From: Mortierella alpina
Taxonomy: Eukaryota > Mortierellomycota > Mortierellomycetes > Mortierellales > Mortierellaceae
DNA length: 64,000 nt
Direction of reading: 5' to 3'
NCBI GenBank assembly: GCA_029449245.1
Contig: JANATF010000013.1
Span: forward strand, 248,001 to 312,000
Shown here piece by piece: positions 1 through 10,822 of this stretch. The notes below the pieces were generated by a model. That model made no database searches and was not told the origin of the DNA. It saw nothing but the letters and a program-made list of their open reading frames with translations. The translations under genes were made by a program, and so were the position numbers. Position 1 is the first letter of the stretch. Every line of letters begins with the position of its first letter.

Positions 1-1150
1 TTGTCAGTACGCTGCGATGCTTAAATGCATGCATTTCATTTCCTGGCGTGGACAGGAAGGAAAAAGCACAAAGCGACGACTCAATGTGCAACATTGCACA
101 GGTCTAAGGTCCATTGTACATGTACATGTCTGTACCGCACACAACAAAATAACAAAAAATTGAGCAGAAGGCAGCATGATTCACCTCTCTGTGTATTTTG
201 CGAATGAGCACAAGTGCCATGCCCTGTCGCGCGTCGTGTCACCTAACCTCAATTGAGGCATTTGTCATCGAGGGCGCGGGGAGACAAGCCACGACCATTC
301 ACCAGTGGCTCATCTTTTCAACAAGGCCCTCACTCAACGCGCCGTGCCTGAACCCGCACCGACCCCTTTCTAAATGACAGAAGGAATGCCAAGAACATGA
401 GTGTGAAGGTGTACCTTTTGGGAGGACCTAAAAAAAAATCACCGAACAGCCAAGCGGTGCAATTGCAGCTGCAGGCCCTCAGAACAAGTGGCCAGAGAGT
501 TGAGGACACACACGCGCTTGTCTAGGAGGCAGGCCTAGTATATCAAAGACATACTTGATCCAACTTAATTGACGAAAAGGGGAAGCATCCAGCACAGCTG
601 CCGCGGATAACATACAAAACTATAATCGAGGGACTTTCAAGGAATAAGATGAAAAAAAAACCCCCCCCAGATCGACGATCTGATTTGAGCGTGGGATGAT
701 TGTGCTGCTTGATGGTCGTTTTCAGTAAGCATATGATAGCCCAGTTTGCGCTTACTAACGCAAAAAAAAAACTTATATATCGGGAGTGATCTCGGAGATT
801 TGTTTTTTTTTTTTTCTTTTTTGGACGGCAACAAATACCCAAGCACCTTCAGAGTGAGGCATTGACCTCCTCCACTGGACGAGTTTCTGTCAATAATGTT
901 TGAGCTTTTGAACTCAGAGACCAGACGCGAAGAAGACCGTGCGCGCTGAGAGACAAAGGCACCGCGGTGTTTAAGGTTGATCCAGGGCGGACGCGTGCGG
1001 GATTTCCACAGACCACTGTGATTGTCTGTCACGTGTAAAGACAGACGTTGCCGTGAGAACGCCATGCATGGCACCCCTCGCCCTCGCGTAACCACAGCTA
1101 ACTTCCTCATCATCATCTGCATCCCTCATTTGAAGTTTCCTTGGCACCAA
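1..1150. other. Upstream intergenic region
   Basis: No gene is supported here. The DNA contains A-tracts and T-tracts (around 650-660, 765-772 and 805-820) and several TGTACATGTACATG-like strings near 115-130. Open frames on the minus strand overlap one another, lack an ATG start in good context and have no recognisable domain. The right end is the promoter and leader of the thioesterase-like gene. Confidence 0.6.
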
Positions 1151-2464
1151 ATGGCGGCTACGAATACCATCATCAAGACAGAACCTGCACCAGCACCAGT
1201 GCTAGTCATTTACAGCACACCACCAGCACTTTTCCGTGGCATGGAATGCACCACCGAATCGCGTCTCCTGGAATCCCTCTTTCTGCTCTCGGACAATGCT
1301 CGCGATAAACATGTTGTCCGAGTCCTGCAAGCTCTACCCCACCTCAAGGCCATGTCGAACGTCGTCCGAAATATGCGTGTCAAGGTGTATCAAGATGGGC
1401 ACGGACCCACTTCCCAGCAAAAAAAGTCGACGCCGCCGCTGCCACCCTGGCAACAACTCTCTAGCCAACCGCAGCAGTACTACAGAGTGGAGACGAACAT
1501 CTGCGCTGTAGGTCGGACCAGTCTCAAAATGGAACATCGATTCTTGACGGTTCCTCAAAGCCAAGCGGACAGGGACTTTGACCGCCGTAGGGACGTGGAT
1601 GCTAAGCGCTGGGAGCTGGAGGACGGGGAGCTACCCGAGCGACTCATTGCGGCTGCAGAGGTGACATTGGTGTTTATCCAATGGCACGAGGATCCAAAAA
1701 CCGGTCGTCGCTACTTGGCACCCACCCAGGGGCCTCTTCAGGACGATGCGCTGGCGATTCCACCCACGATCCGATTTTTGCGCGAGCAGGCTCCAGAGCG
1801 TCGGCCAAAGGATTCATTGCGTCCTGACAACGCGTTCCAAGTACTGCTGCATCTTCGAGGTTCGGATAAGGACGAGGTTCGTGTTTGTGTGTCGCTCATT
1901 CCTGTCCGTGATTATTGATTCGATTCTGTGGGGAAGGAAAAGGATTTGTTAGAGTGGCTAACCCATATCATCGTCTCACGTCCTCCTCCTCCTCTCTTCA
2001 ATTGACAGCTCGGACATGTCACGAACTCGCGCTATGCACCTCTGGTGCACGACGTCCTCACATTCGGTCTCCGATCAGGGTATTACGCTAATGGAGCAGG
2101 ACCTTACAGAACCACCTCGCCGCTACCTGCCTTCACCTCACAGGATCTTTTACGTTGTGAACCTCCTCAACCTCCTCACAGCACCATCGGTGGTTCAAAA
2201 GTGGCGGTCCCTTCCGGAGAGAAGTTTTACAAGGATGCTACGGTTCTCGAGTTGTTCATTGGATACGAGAATGAGCTCAAGGTCAAGCCCGAAGGGGTCT
2301 TTGTCTGGAGTTGGGTGGAGCGAGAGAAAATCGACGGACACCTGGATGTCATCCGATTTGAGATTTGTTCAGAGAGTCCAGATGGCAAGAAAGAGAAACT
2401 GGTTTCTTTGTGTCGAGCCATAATATGCCAGGTCCCCGAGGTGAAGCCCAAGGCGTCGTTGTAG
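1151..2464 (+). CDS. Double-hotdog acyl-thioesterase-like protein
   Basis: Two exons, 1151-1876 and 2009-2464, encode 393 residues. The intron is phase 0 (donor GTTCGT, acceptor GACAG). The first half ends like a hotdog domain: a VGRTSL strand near residue 125, then AEVTLVF followed by a proline-rich APTQGPL turn. Exon 2 opens with GHVTNSRYAPLVHDVL, the hallmark helix of 4HBT/acyl-ACP thioesterase folds (usual form GHVNNxxY), and ends with a second strand set near VFVWSWVEREK. The layout therefore looks like two tandem hotdog folds, as in FatA/FatB-type thioesterases. Substrate and compartment cannot be told from the sequence. The frame is open upstream to 1064 (ATG) and 1022 (TTG), so the start could lie earlier. 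I chose the ATG at 1151 because the residues between 1064 and 1151 are not conserved-looking. Confidence 0.7.
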
Positions 2465-2670
2465 AACTTACGATGGATGACCAAAAAAAAAAAAAAAATA
2501 ATAGAAAACGCTAGCACCAAAAGTGCGCTCATCGTCATATCGTGTGGGTGCGCGCGCGGCGCAGACTTAAGGGCGTTGGCTCCCAAACGCGCGTTCCATT
2601 TACGACGAAATGTCAGAAAGCAATTCCCTTCAACCTTTGCCTTTTCTCAAACGCATCAAATCTTTACAAC

Positions 2671-2693
2671 AAACACACACACACACACACACC
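2671..2693 (+). repeat. (AC)n microsatellite abutting a start codon
   Basis: About ten AC units end directly at the ATG of the UBX-domain gene (2694), so the dinucleotide repeat forms the last bases of its 5' leader. Slippage here would alter only the leader length, not the reading frame. Confidence 0.85.
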
Positions 2694-4313
2694 ATGGCAT
2701 CCGACGCAGACCAACTCGTGGAAATGGGGTTTCCCAAGAACCGTGTGTAAGGACGCATCCCGAAAACAAGAACACCAACAAAAACTCTGTGTCCCTTTGT
2801 GCCATTCTGATGCATGTCACTGACGCACAACCCTCTTTCGCGCCATGTGCCTTGTGCCTTACCTCGCCGTCATAGTCTTAAAGCTCTGAGAGCTACCAAA
2901 AACGCTGGTCTTCAACCGGCCATGGACTGGCAAGTTATCACACTACTCTCGTCACGGAAGAACCTTTGTAAACACCTGGCACAAAGGCAAAAAGCCAAAG
3001 GCCGCTGCTCCTAACACGCTGTGAGCGGTACGTCGTCGTCGTCGTCGTGTCTTCGTTTTTGTTGGTATATAGGCTTGTTGAACACTCGGAGGACGCCGAT
3101 ATCGATGACCCCATTCAGGAGCATGCCGGTGGAGCTCTGGGAACTGCGTCATCTTCAACAGCTGCGGCAGATTCAAGTGAGGACTCTGCAGAAAAAGGTA
3201 CACACCAAGGGTCGTCACCGCAAACGTAGACGTCGGACCGCACCCAACTGCTCATTCCCAGACAACGCCTGTTAACAATCAGTTTACCTTGTCGCTGTTT
3301 TTCACTCATAGAGGGGGACGTGATCCAGGATGGAGAACAGACGGCACAGTCGCTTATTTGCCAGGACTGCCAGATGCTCCTCAGAGATGGTGCGTCTGCC
3401 TGCCTGTCTGTCTGATATATGCTGGTTAAAGATCCCCGCCTGTTGCATTTTTTTTCCTGGATTCTGGATCCTGCTAACCGATGTTGTCTTCCCTTTTTCG
3501 TTTTGTTTCTGCATGACCAGCCGATGCTGCCCAGCGACACGCCATGAGAACTGAGCACGTCAACTTTGCAGAGTCGACCACCGCCATCAAACCCCTGACG
3601 GAGGAGGAGAAGCAAGCCAAACTGGCAGAGTTGAAGCAGCGTCTCGCCGAGAAGCGCGCTGCCAAGGCAGCAGCGGACAAGGAAGACCAAAAGACGTCCG
3701 AAAAGATCAGACGGAAGGCTGGACAGGATCTGACCGAGGTCAAGGCAAAGCTCGAGGAGAAGGAAATGAAAAAATTGGTCGAGGCCAAGAAGCGTGAGAA
3801 GGAACAGGATCGGTTGGCCAAGGCAGCGATCAAAGCAAAGATCGAGGCCGACAAGGCCGAGAGAGCTCGCAAGAAGCAGGAGGCCGCTCTGGGACATCAA
3901 CAGGCCGCCGTCGTCGCAAGCGCTCAAGCCGCCGCAGAAGCCGCCGCCAAGGCCGGCCCTGCCAAGGTCTACACAGAGGCTCGTCTGCAGATTCGTCAAC
4001 CTGAAGGTCAACAGCCTCTCGTTCAAAGTACGTTTGGATTTTTCATCTTACCCGTATTATAATATGAGGTGTAATTATTTTTTGGTTTTTTTTCGAGATA
4101 TCTGACTGATGTGTTCAACTTGCCACCCCCATAGCATTCCAAGCATCGGACAAACTGAGTGCGGTATATGACTTTGTTCGTGGACACCGACAGGGCGAGT
4201 TCAAGCTGATGACGACCTTCCCCAGGAAAGTTCTGGAGGGTGCCGATCTAGAAAAGTCATTGACTGATCTCCAGCTCGTACCATCGGGCGCCTTGGCTGT
4301 CACCCTCAACTAA
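2694..4313 (+). CDS. UBXN1: UBA-C2H2-UBX domain protein, UBXN1/SAKS1 type (Cdc48/p97 adaptor)
   Basis: Six exons (2694-2746, 2876-2929, 3073-3197, 3312-3389, 3521-4027, 4135-4313) encode 331 residues. Residues 1-42 form a UBA domain (LVEMGFPKNRV...AMDWLVEHSED) that binds ubiquitin. A C2H2 finger follows with C94, C97, H110 and H116. A long charged coiled coil spans about 120-240, and a UBX domain occupies about 255-331. The UBX domain carries the p97-binding loop FPR at 301-303. Proteins of this family deliver ubiquitinated substrates to the AAA ATPase Cdc48/p97. Intron 2 (2930-3072) is GC-AG with a consensus GCAAGT donor. Using the nearby GT instead gives a stop, whereas the GC site restores the conserved AMDWLVEH. 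The family call is firm. The gene symbol follows the animal orthologue. Confidence 0.9.
2930..3072 (+). other. GC-AG intron
   Basis: Intron 2 of the UBX-domain gene starts GCAAGT and ends TATAG. It joins ...GAC TG to G CTT GTT GAA, which rebuilds the invariant Trp-Leu of the UBA domain. No GT donor nearby keeps the frame open. Confidence 0.85.
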
Positions 4314-4596
4314 GGACCGCCAAAGAAGTAAAAAAATAAACAATCAAGTGCTGTGATAAAGATCAGGAAACGACGAGGCAATAAAGCTTGTGCATTTCGC
4401 AACAACACCGAGCGGAGCCATGAAAAAAAAAGGTGTTTTATATTCATTACCGTTGAGGTGGTCTGCGTCAGTTTGGTCATCAGTGTAGGTGTCGTATCTG
4501 ACCAGGGCACCCGTACACAGTCCGATTTTCCGATTTCTTTTGACATAATGATATAGTTGTAGTGGGAGTGTGCATGGATCAAAAAAATGGTGGACA

Positions 4597-7500
4597 TTAT
4601 GGGTCATTGCTGGGGGCACTGGTGGATCCCGAGGCTGGGGAGCCGACTCCAGGAACCGAAGTAGTCGTCTTTCTTGTCAACAGCGACTGGAAAAAGTTGG
4701 AGAGGACCTCCGTCTGAACTTGTCCCTGGGCTGCGCTTCCGGCTCCAACGGTTGCTGCACTGCCTACACCGCTGGTTGTAGCCATGCCTCCAACAGAACC
4801 CGAAACGGGTGGTGAACCCGAGTTGGGTCGTCCTTGGCTCATCATGGACGCCATCAGCTTCATGTTGGCAGCTGCGAGCCCACCGTCCGACAAGGCAGGT
4901 CCGATCAAGCCCGAGGAGGCACTTGCACCTCCGTTCACTTTAGTCTTGGATGCCAGCATCTTGAGTCGACCCTCAACATCGTCAGAGTCGTATCCATTCG
5001 ATCCTGAGACTGTTCGTCCGCCAGCCCTTCCAATTGACTGCGATCCCGACATCGAGGCTGACATGGCAGGAGGTGGGCTGGCAGCGTGATGGCTGTTCAG
5101 CATTGAGGTGTATCCCGATCCCAGAGGTCCGACAACTGGAGGTCCACTGACACTTCCATGAGCGCTGTGGGATCCACTTGAGGAGCCGCCCATCGCAGAG
5201 CCCATCGCAATTCCAGGTCGCTCGTTGGCACGCTGCAATGTCTCCACAAATCGGTCCAAGAACACTTGATCATCCTCAGCTGCTATAACGGGTTGTATCG
5301 TCGCAGGCTACCACGGAGAGAGAAAAAAAACACATATATGTGAGTTTTTGCTGTAGTTGCAGGATTCCAGTAAAGACTGCGTGACCATTCTAGTGGTTTA
5401 AAACTTACAGCGTGATTCCGTTTAGGGTTGACGATAACCTCCTCATAGACCTGCTGAGCACCAGCGACCGTGGATACTCCGCTTTCCGTAACAGCTTGGT
5501 CCTCTGTAGTTTGAGCCCTCCTGTCGTCGATCTCCCATCCTTCTGCGACGCCCTCACAATCAAATCCAGGTCTTAGCACTTTAATTTTGCCAATGGTATC
5601 CCAGCCAGCAGGGACCATAACCTGATCCCGCTCCACGACCTGAGCGCGTTGTTTGAAGGAGAAGGAGGATGGCTGTGGCTGTGGGTTGTTGAGTGTAGAA
5701 GGCGTCAGGAGGCGATGAAGGAGATACTGTCGCAAGTTGGCAAAAGTATGAGGATGGTGAATCGAGGTATAGAACAAGCTTGCGCCGTCTAAGAAGATAT
5801 CACGGGGAAGAAAGGTGTTATTCATCAAAATAAAAAAAAAACACACAAAGAACACTTCCTCCTCACCGTCTGTTCTCAGAATGCTCCTTACATTTTAAGC
5901 AGATGGTCCTCAAAGATTGCTGGATGTAATCAAAAGTTTCCTCCTGGTAGTCCATCTCTCGCTCCAAGCTGTTGATATGATCAGACTAAGCAGTGATAGA
6001 TGCCTGGTGCATTAGTTTCGGAGAAGCTGAAAAGTGCCTTCAAATAGTCCACAGAGCGTGGTGAAGTTGGGGGTCAAGCACGCGCAAGATACCTTTGTGC
6101 AGACGATGACGATGGGAACTCCTGTGTTGCTGGTTAAACATCCCTCGGTCAGTGGTAGCAAGACCGACTGGGCATCGTTGGATCCAAGGACGTAGCTCTG
6201 AGTGTCACTGTAGGTTGTAGTTCCAAGAGAAGGATGAGGCTGGGGTTCGGTATATTCTTGAAGAAAACGGCTCACTGTTCGGGAAAGAGAGGAGAGCGAG
6301 AGAGAGAAAGCTATGGTGAGTCGGTCATGCCAATACGCAATTGAAACTGTAGAATAGCACATGCCTCCTGTGCTGCTTATGCCAGCGTCTTCCACGTTCT
6401 TCAAGCAGGAGCGCAATGAAAAATAAAGACCCGGCACCATGTGAAAGTGTCTGAATGAGTGCCATAAACTATCGGAAACAGGAACAACAACGCAAACGTG
6501 CCATGAGCGGAAATGTGACCAGTCAAGGGACGGCGAGGACTATGACCGCAGTTCTGCCAGAGCAAGACAGGGCAGAACGTAGAAGGGCAAGAGCAGAGAA
6601 AAGGGGAGAACAAGGAACAAGGGGATGTTGGAACGTAATGCACTCGTGCACGCACGCACGCACGCACATACTCACACGCACATCCCCACCCAAACATTGT
6701 CCAAGAACAGTTGAAACGAAGACGGAAATACCCACGTACATTTCTCCTCGAGCTCATCCATCAGTGCTTTTCCTTTCGACCATGCCGCACCGGCAACAGC
6801 GCCCTCCAGGCAGATTTGTTGAAGAGCGCCCTCCAAGACCTTGATCCATCGCTGCAGTGTCTCCATGAACGTCCAGGGCTTTGACCAGTCAAGGACGATC
6901 ATGACTATGGTGTCAGCAATCGTCTTTGTGTTGAGGCAGTACTTGAGTAGTGCATGGTAGCTCCTGTGCGATCCTGCAATCTGATAGAGACCCAGCCTGG
7001 CGACCGTATCTAGAAGGGTCCAAAGGAAAAGTAGGCGCACCAAGCGCTGTTAGATGCACATGCTCGTCTATTGGGAAGCTTTTTTCTTTTTCTTTTCTTT
7101 TTTTTTTTCTCGGCGCTAAGAAAACGGGTTCAGCAAAGCATACCTTCGTTCTCGTCGTCCTCGACGTTCCAGTAAGAGTAGCTCAGGGCGAGATCGTTTT
7201 TCTTTTGTCCGAATATATTGTCCTCACTCGTGCCAGTGCCCATCTCGACCATCACAGGCGCGGAGCCATTGCCAGTGTTGCCACCTCCGTTAGGTCCCGA
7301 TACAACACCGTTGACTGTCTTGGTGCCTGAACCATCATCTCCGTTGGCGAGAGCATCGGACGAGAGCGTTGGGAGTGCGGTCTTGAGAAGCTCAATCAGT
7401 GTCGACTTGCCCGAATGCGGGTCTCCGAGGATGAGGACATCTTTTGTGGGCACAAGGCGTGAAGATGCCACGCTCTGGAGAAGGCTGGACCAGACCTCGC

Positions 7501-7633
7501 CATTGATGTTGGCGGCGGTGTTTCCTGCTCCAGCACCAGTTGCAGCAGAAGCTCCGTTGGCTGCTGCTGCTCCTGCTGCCGCTGCTGCGTCTGGTCTGTT
7601 GAGCGATGTGGTGTTTGCAGCGGAGGCCGACAT
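4597..7633 (-). CDS. DYNC1LI: Cytoplasmic dynein light intermediate chain
   Basis: Six exons (7144-7633, 6740-7009, 6093-6274, 5892-5985, 5409-5788, 4597-5307, read right to left) encode 708 residues. The protein links the dynein heavy chain to cargo adaptors on microtubules. An Ala/Gly-rich N-terminus is followed by a Ras-like fold. Visible landmarks are a P-loop GDPHSGKST at 70-78, LALSYSYWNVEDDENED, then LGLYQIAGS and VMIVLDWSKPWTF, VPIVIVCTK, and LEREMDYQEETFDYIQQ leading to GASLFYTS. All are typical of the family. The last exon holds the FLDRFVETLQRANERPG helix and a long Gly/Ser-rich tail. At 708 residues it is longer than the roughly 500-residue animal proteins, and the excess lies in low-complexity ends. 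The start ATG at 7633 has A at -3. The frame stays open upstream but only with non-ATG codons. Confidence 0.92.
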
Positions 7634-8050
7634 TGTGTTTGACGTGTCGATGGGGTGGATGTGAGGTATGTGTGCTTTCTGAGCGCCGGATGGGTCCACA
7701 GACGTTGTCGAGCTTGTTCACGAGGCACGGTCTAGGTGGACTTGTGGCAGGGTTGGCCTCTTTATAAAGTAAAGAGGACGCAGTTGTTGCTGTGGGTCTT
7801 GTAGCTGCTGTTGATGATGTTTTCTTTTGCAAGGAGGACAGGGATGGATGCACCCGTCGACAAGGGAATACGCGATTTGGTTGAAGAGCACAAGGTCAGG
7901 AGAGATGGATTTGAATGTGGACAATGGAAAAGAAAACTGAAAAGAAAAAAAAAGGGACGCGTGGAGAGCCAAATGGGGGTGGGCTAGACATTTAAAAAAA
8001 CTAAGGGGCGGGTGACGTGAAAGATACTTTATATACTACAAAAAACGATC
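7634..8050. other. Intergenic, DLIC promoter and CWC21 3' end
   Basis: This 417-bp gap lies between two minus-strand genes. It holds the leader and promoter of the dynein chain and the 3' untranslated end of CWC21. No other gene or RNA is evident. Confidence 0.6.
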
Positions 8051-9116
8051 TCAAGGCGACCGAGAGCGCGACAGGGAGCGAGAGGGCGACTTGGAGTGGG
8101 AGCGGGAACGGGGCCGGGCACGGGGCCGGGTCCGGGCGTGCGATGGCAGGGGCGATCCAGACTTTGATCTCGAGCGGGACCGAGAGGAGGAAGAGGGGCG
8201 GGAACGGGAGCGAGAAATGGACTTTGATCGTGACCTTGCTCGGTAATCGCTTCCCTTCTGAGGCTTCCTGCTCGCCAGCGGCGATCTCGACCGCGATCTG
8301 GAGACAGAGCGACCTCTGCGCTGTTTTGGGGCCGGCTTCGAAACAGGAGAGTGAGAGCGACGACGGGGTGGCGATCGCGAAACAGACGCTGCGCGAGGGA
8401 TGGGCGAGCTGGAGCGGGAGCGGGAGCGAGAGTGCGACGGTGAGCGAGAGCTGGAAGGCGAATGCCGTCTTCTTCTTCTGGAGGGTGGCGTCCTCGAACG
8501 AGAACGTCCTCTCTTTGATTCCTTGCCTCGCTCTCTCGAGTCGTCCCTGTTCTTCCTGCTAGACTTTCCTGATGCCAGTGCTGCTGCTCGTTCTGCTGCT
8601 CTTTCCGCTGCCAACACTGCTCTTGCCTCAGCTTGCTCCTTAGCTGCCGCCTCCCTTTCTGCCGCTCGCGTGACAGCAAGAGCTGCCGCCTCAGTGGCCT
8701 TTTTCAAAAGAGATGTGAGTCTTTCTCTGAGAGCGCCCACTTGCTTATCGATCTCGTCCTCGGCCATTCTACATATATATCAAGTGGCGAAGAGTCAGTT
8801 ACATTTTTTGTTTTTTTTCTCTCTCTCGAATCCAGGACTCATCGTGGCGTAAACAACAATCCACAAAGAAGAAAAGTATCACATACCCTTCGTCCTCGAG
8901 CTCATCCTGCAAGGTGGCGCACTTGACCTCGATGGAGCGCCTTTGTTCATGAAGGACCAGCTCTGCATTGGGCTTGCGGATCAATGGCTCGTTGTCGTAG
9001 GGGTCTGCAGGCTTGTAGTCGTTCCTTCGAGGCTTCAGCGTGCTCAGATTGCGCACAATGTATCCGTTGGTGCCCGATCCGCGGGCTGTGCTGAGTCCGA
9101 TTCCGTTATACGACAT
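8051..9116 (-). CDS. CWC21: Pre-mRNA splicing factor CWC21/SRRM2-type (cwf21 domain, RS-rich)
   Basis: Two exons, 8887-9116 and 8051-8768, encode 315 residues. The N-terminus MSYNGIGLSTARGSGTNGYI is the conserved opening of the Cwc21/Cwf21/SRm300 family. These proteins join the activated spliceosome and contact the U5 Prp8/Snu114 region. The cwf21 helical motif (LEDEGMAEDEIDKQVGALRE) is rebuilt exactly across the single intron. It is followed by an Ala/Glu-rich helix and then about 170 residues of RS/SR dipeptides, which in this family are phosphorylated. The RS tail makes the protein more like animal SRRM2 than the 135-residue yeast Cwc21. A TATATAA on the minus strand at 9208-9214 lies about 92 bp before the ATG and inside the 3' end of the ACMSD gene. 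Confidence 0.9.
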
Positions 9117-9207
9117 GCTGGAGGTTGCTTGGCACGATGATGGATGGAAGGCGAAGAGAGAAATGGGATCTGTGCAAATACGAAAAATCATATGGACGGA
9201 CTGTGGC

Positions 9208-9214
9208 TTATATA
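9208..9214 (-). promoter_or_regulatory. TATA-like box of CWC21
   Basis: TATATAA on the minus strand, 92 bp upstream of the CWC21 ATG and 11 bp downstream of the ACMSD stop codon. The two tandem genes are only 108 bp apart, so the promoter must overlap the ACMSD 3' untranslated region. Confidence 0.4.
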
Positions 9215-9224
9215 CTCTTTATTT

Positions 9225-10822
9225 CTATTCGTCCATCTTGCTGTCCAGGTGCTCCAGTCCAAGGAACTTGATAGCGTTGCCGCTGAGCAGCTTGGTCTTT
9301 TCTTCGTCAGTCAGCCAGCGCGCCTCCTCAATCATCTTGCCAGGGTGGAGCTCACCCAAGGGGAAGGGGTAGTCAGACCCCAACATAATGTTGTCAATCC
9401 CCATCTTCTTGATCAAGAACTCGAGCGTCTCCTCGTCGTGCACAAGCGAGTCGACAAAGATCCGGTTCAAGTACGTCCTACATGACAATTGAAATGAGAA
9501 ACGAGCACGGCAGAGAGTCAGCCACGATCCATACAATCCATACAAAAGAGTCCATATTCTCCTCCCTAGACAATTAAACTTACATAGGCCCGTTCTTGGT
9601 TCTCGTGGCGCACAGATCAGGGCGGACCTCGAATCCATGCTGAATCCGACCCACAGTCGCAGGGAAGGATCCACCGCCATGAGCAAAGGACACCTTCAGC
9701 TTTGGGAAGCGCTCAAGCACACCTCCCATGACCATGGCGCAGATTGAAATAGTGGTCTCGCAGGGCATACCCACCAACCATGGGAACCAGTATTTCTCCA
9801 TTCGTCCCTTGTTGTCCATGTCCCATGGGTGAACAAAGACCACAGCGTTGGTCTCCTCGCAGGCAGCCCAGATAGGGTCCAGCTCAGGAGCATCCAGGTT
9901 CCAGTCGTTGATGTGGCTTCCAATCTGGATTCCAGCCAGACCAAGTTCCTCACGGCAACGCTTCAGCTCCTGGACAGCAAGTTCTGGAGCCTGCATGGGC
10001 AATGTGCCCAGACCAACGAAACGCTTCGGGTCCTCGGCTACCACCTGAGCAATGTGATCATTCAAGTATCTGGAAAGATCCAGAGTGTGCTCTGGACGAG
10101 CAGCATAATTGAACATGACAGGAACTGTTGACAAGACCTAATGTTTGTTTGGGTCACACGGCAAACGGGATCTAGAGTTAGACCAAAGAACCTTGTCATC
10201 CAATGACTTGGTGAGCCAAGAAGGAGAAGAAAAAAAAAAGACTATACCTGTACGTCGACATCAGTCGCATTACACTCCTTGATGCGCTGCTCCGATGACC
10301 AGCAGTTGCATTCGATGGTTCTAAAGTTTTTGCCGTCCATCATCATGTTGGCTTTGCCCTAGAGCCAAGACAAGAAAAATGAAAAACGAGCTCGGACATC
10401 AGTCATCTCGTCATCGAGAGCACCAAGGCTGATCCGCTTGGCTTAGTTGAGTCATGACAAAAAGAGAGCCTCGACAAGCTGTTGGGCAGTATCACTTACA
10501 GGCTCAATATGATCCAGCTGAATCCAAGAGCCGTATCCATACTTCTTCTTCAAGTCTGGCCAGTGCTTTGGGAGAATATGGCTAAAAGAAGGTATTCAAT
10601 GTTGTGAGACCATGGAGCAATGGAGAGAGAGTGCAGGCGGAGGGCTGCGGACCGTTGCACACAGCTGCGAAGCTATAGGGCGCCTTACGTGTGCATGTCA
10701 ATCTTGAGGAACTTTGTGTTGCGCTCGATGCCCTTGCGGTCCTTCTCTGCCTGGGTAGCGATGGCCACGTCGGCATGGTTCAAGCCATGGGCAGAAGAGG
10801 CGGGCTTTGAATCGTCCTTCAT
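9225..10822 (-). CDS. ACMSD: 2-amino-3-carboxymuconate-6-semialdehyde decarboxylase (ACMSD)
   Basis: Five exons (10689-10822, 10500-10581, 10248-10358, 9584-10137, 9225-9477) encode 377 residues. ACMSD is a zinc amidohydrolase that decarboxylates ACMS from the kynurenine pathway and so limits quinolinate and NAD made from tryptophan. Metal ligands expected in the family are visible: H44 and H46 (KIDMHTHILP, split by intron 1), the His of VFVHPWDMDNKGR, the His of VSFAHGGGSFP, and the Asp of IMLGSDYPFPLGE. KKYGYGSWIQLDHIEP and FRTIECNCWSSEQRI also match ACMSD rather than generic amidohydrolases. An N-terminal extension of about 38 residues precedes the catalytic domain. Related decarboxylases (for example of hydroxybenzoates) share this fold, so substrate is inferred. 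Confidence 0.87.

Noticed and set aside
3115-4026. 303-residue open frame on the minus strand across the UBX-domain gene
   Set aside because: It is the antisense of the coiled-coil exon; its Leu-rich composition comes from complementary Glu/Lys codons, and it crosses real introns.
8017-8852. Plus-strand frames over CWC21
   Set aside because: They are antisense shadows of the RS-repeat exon.
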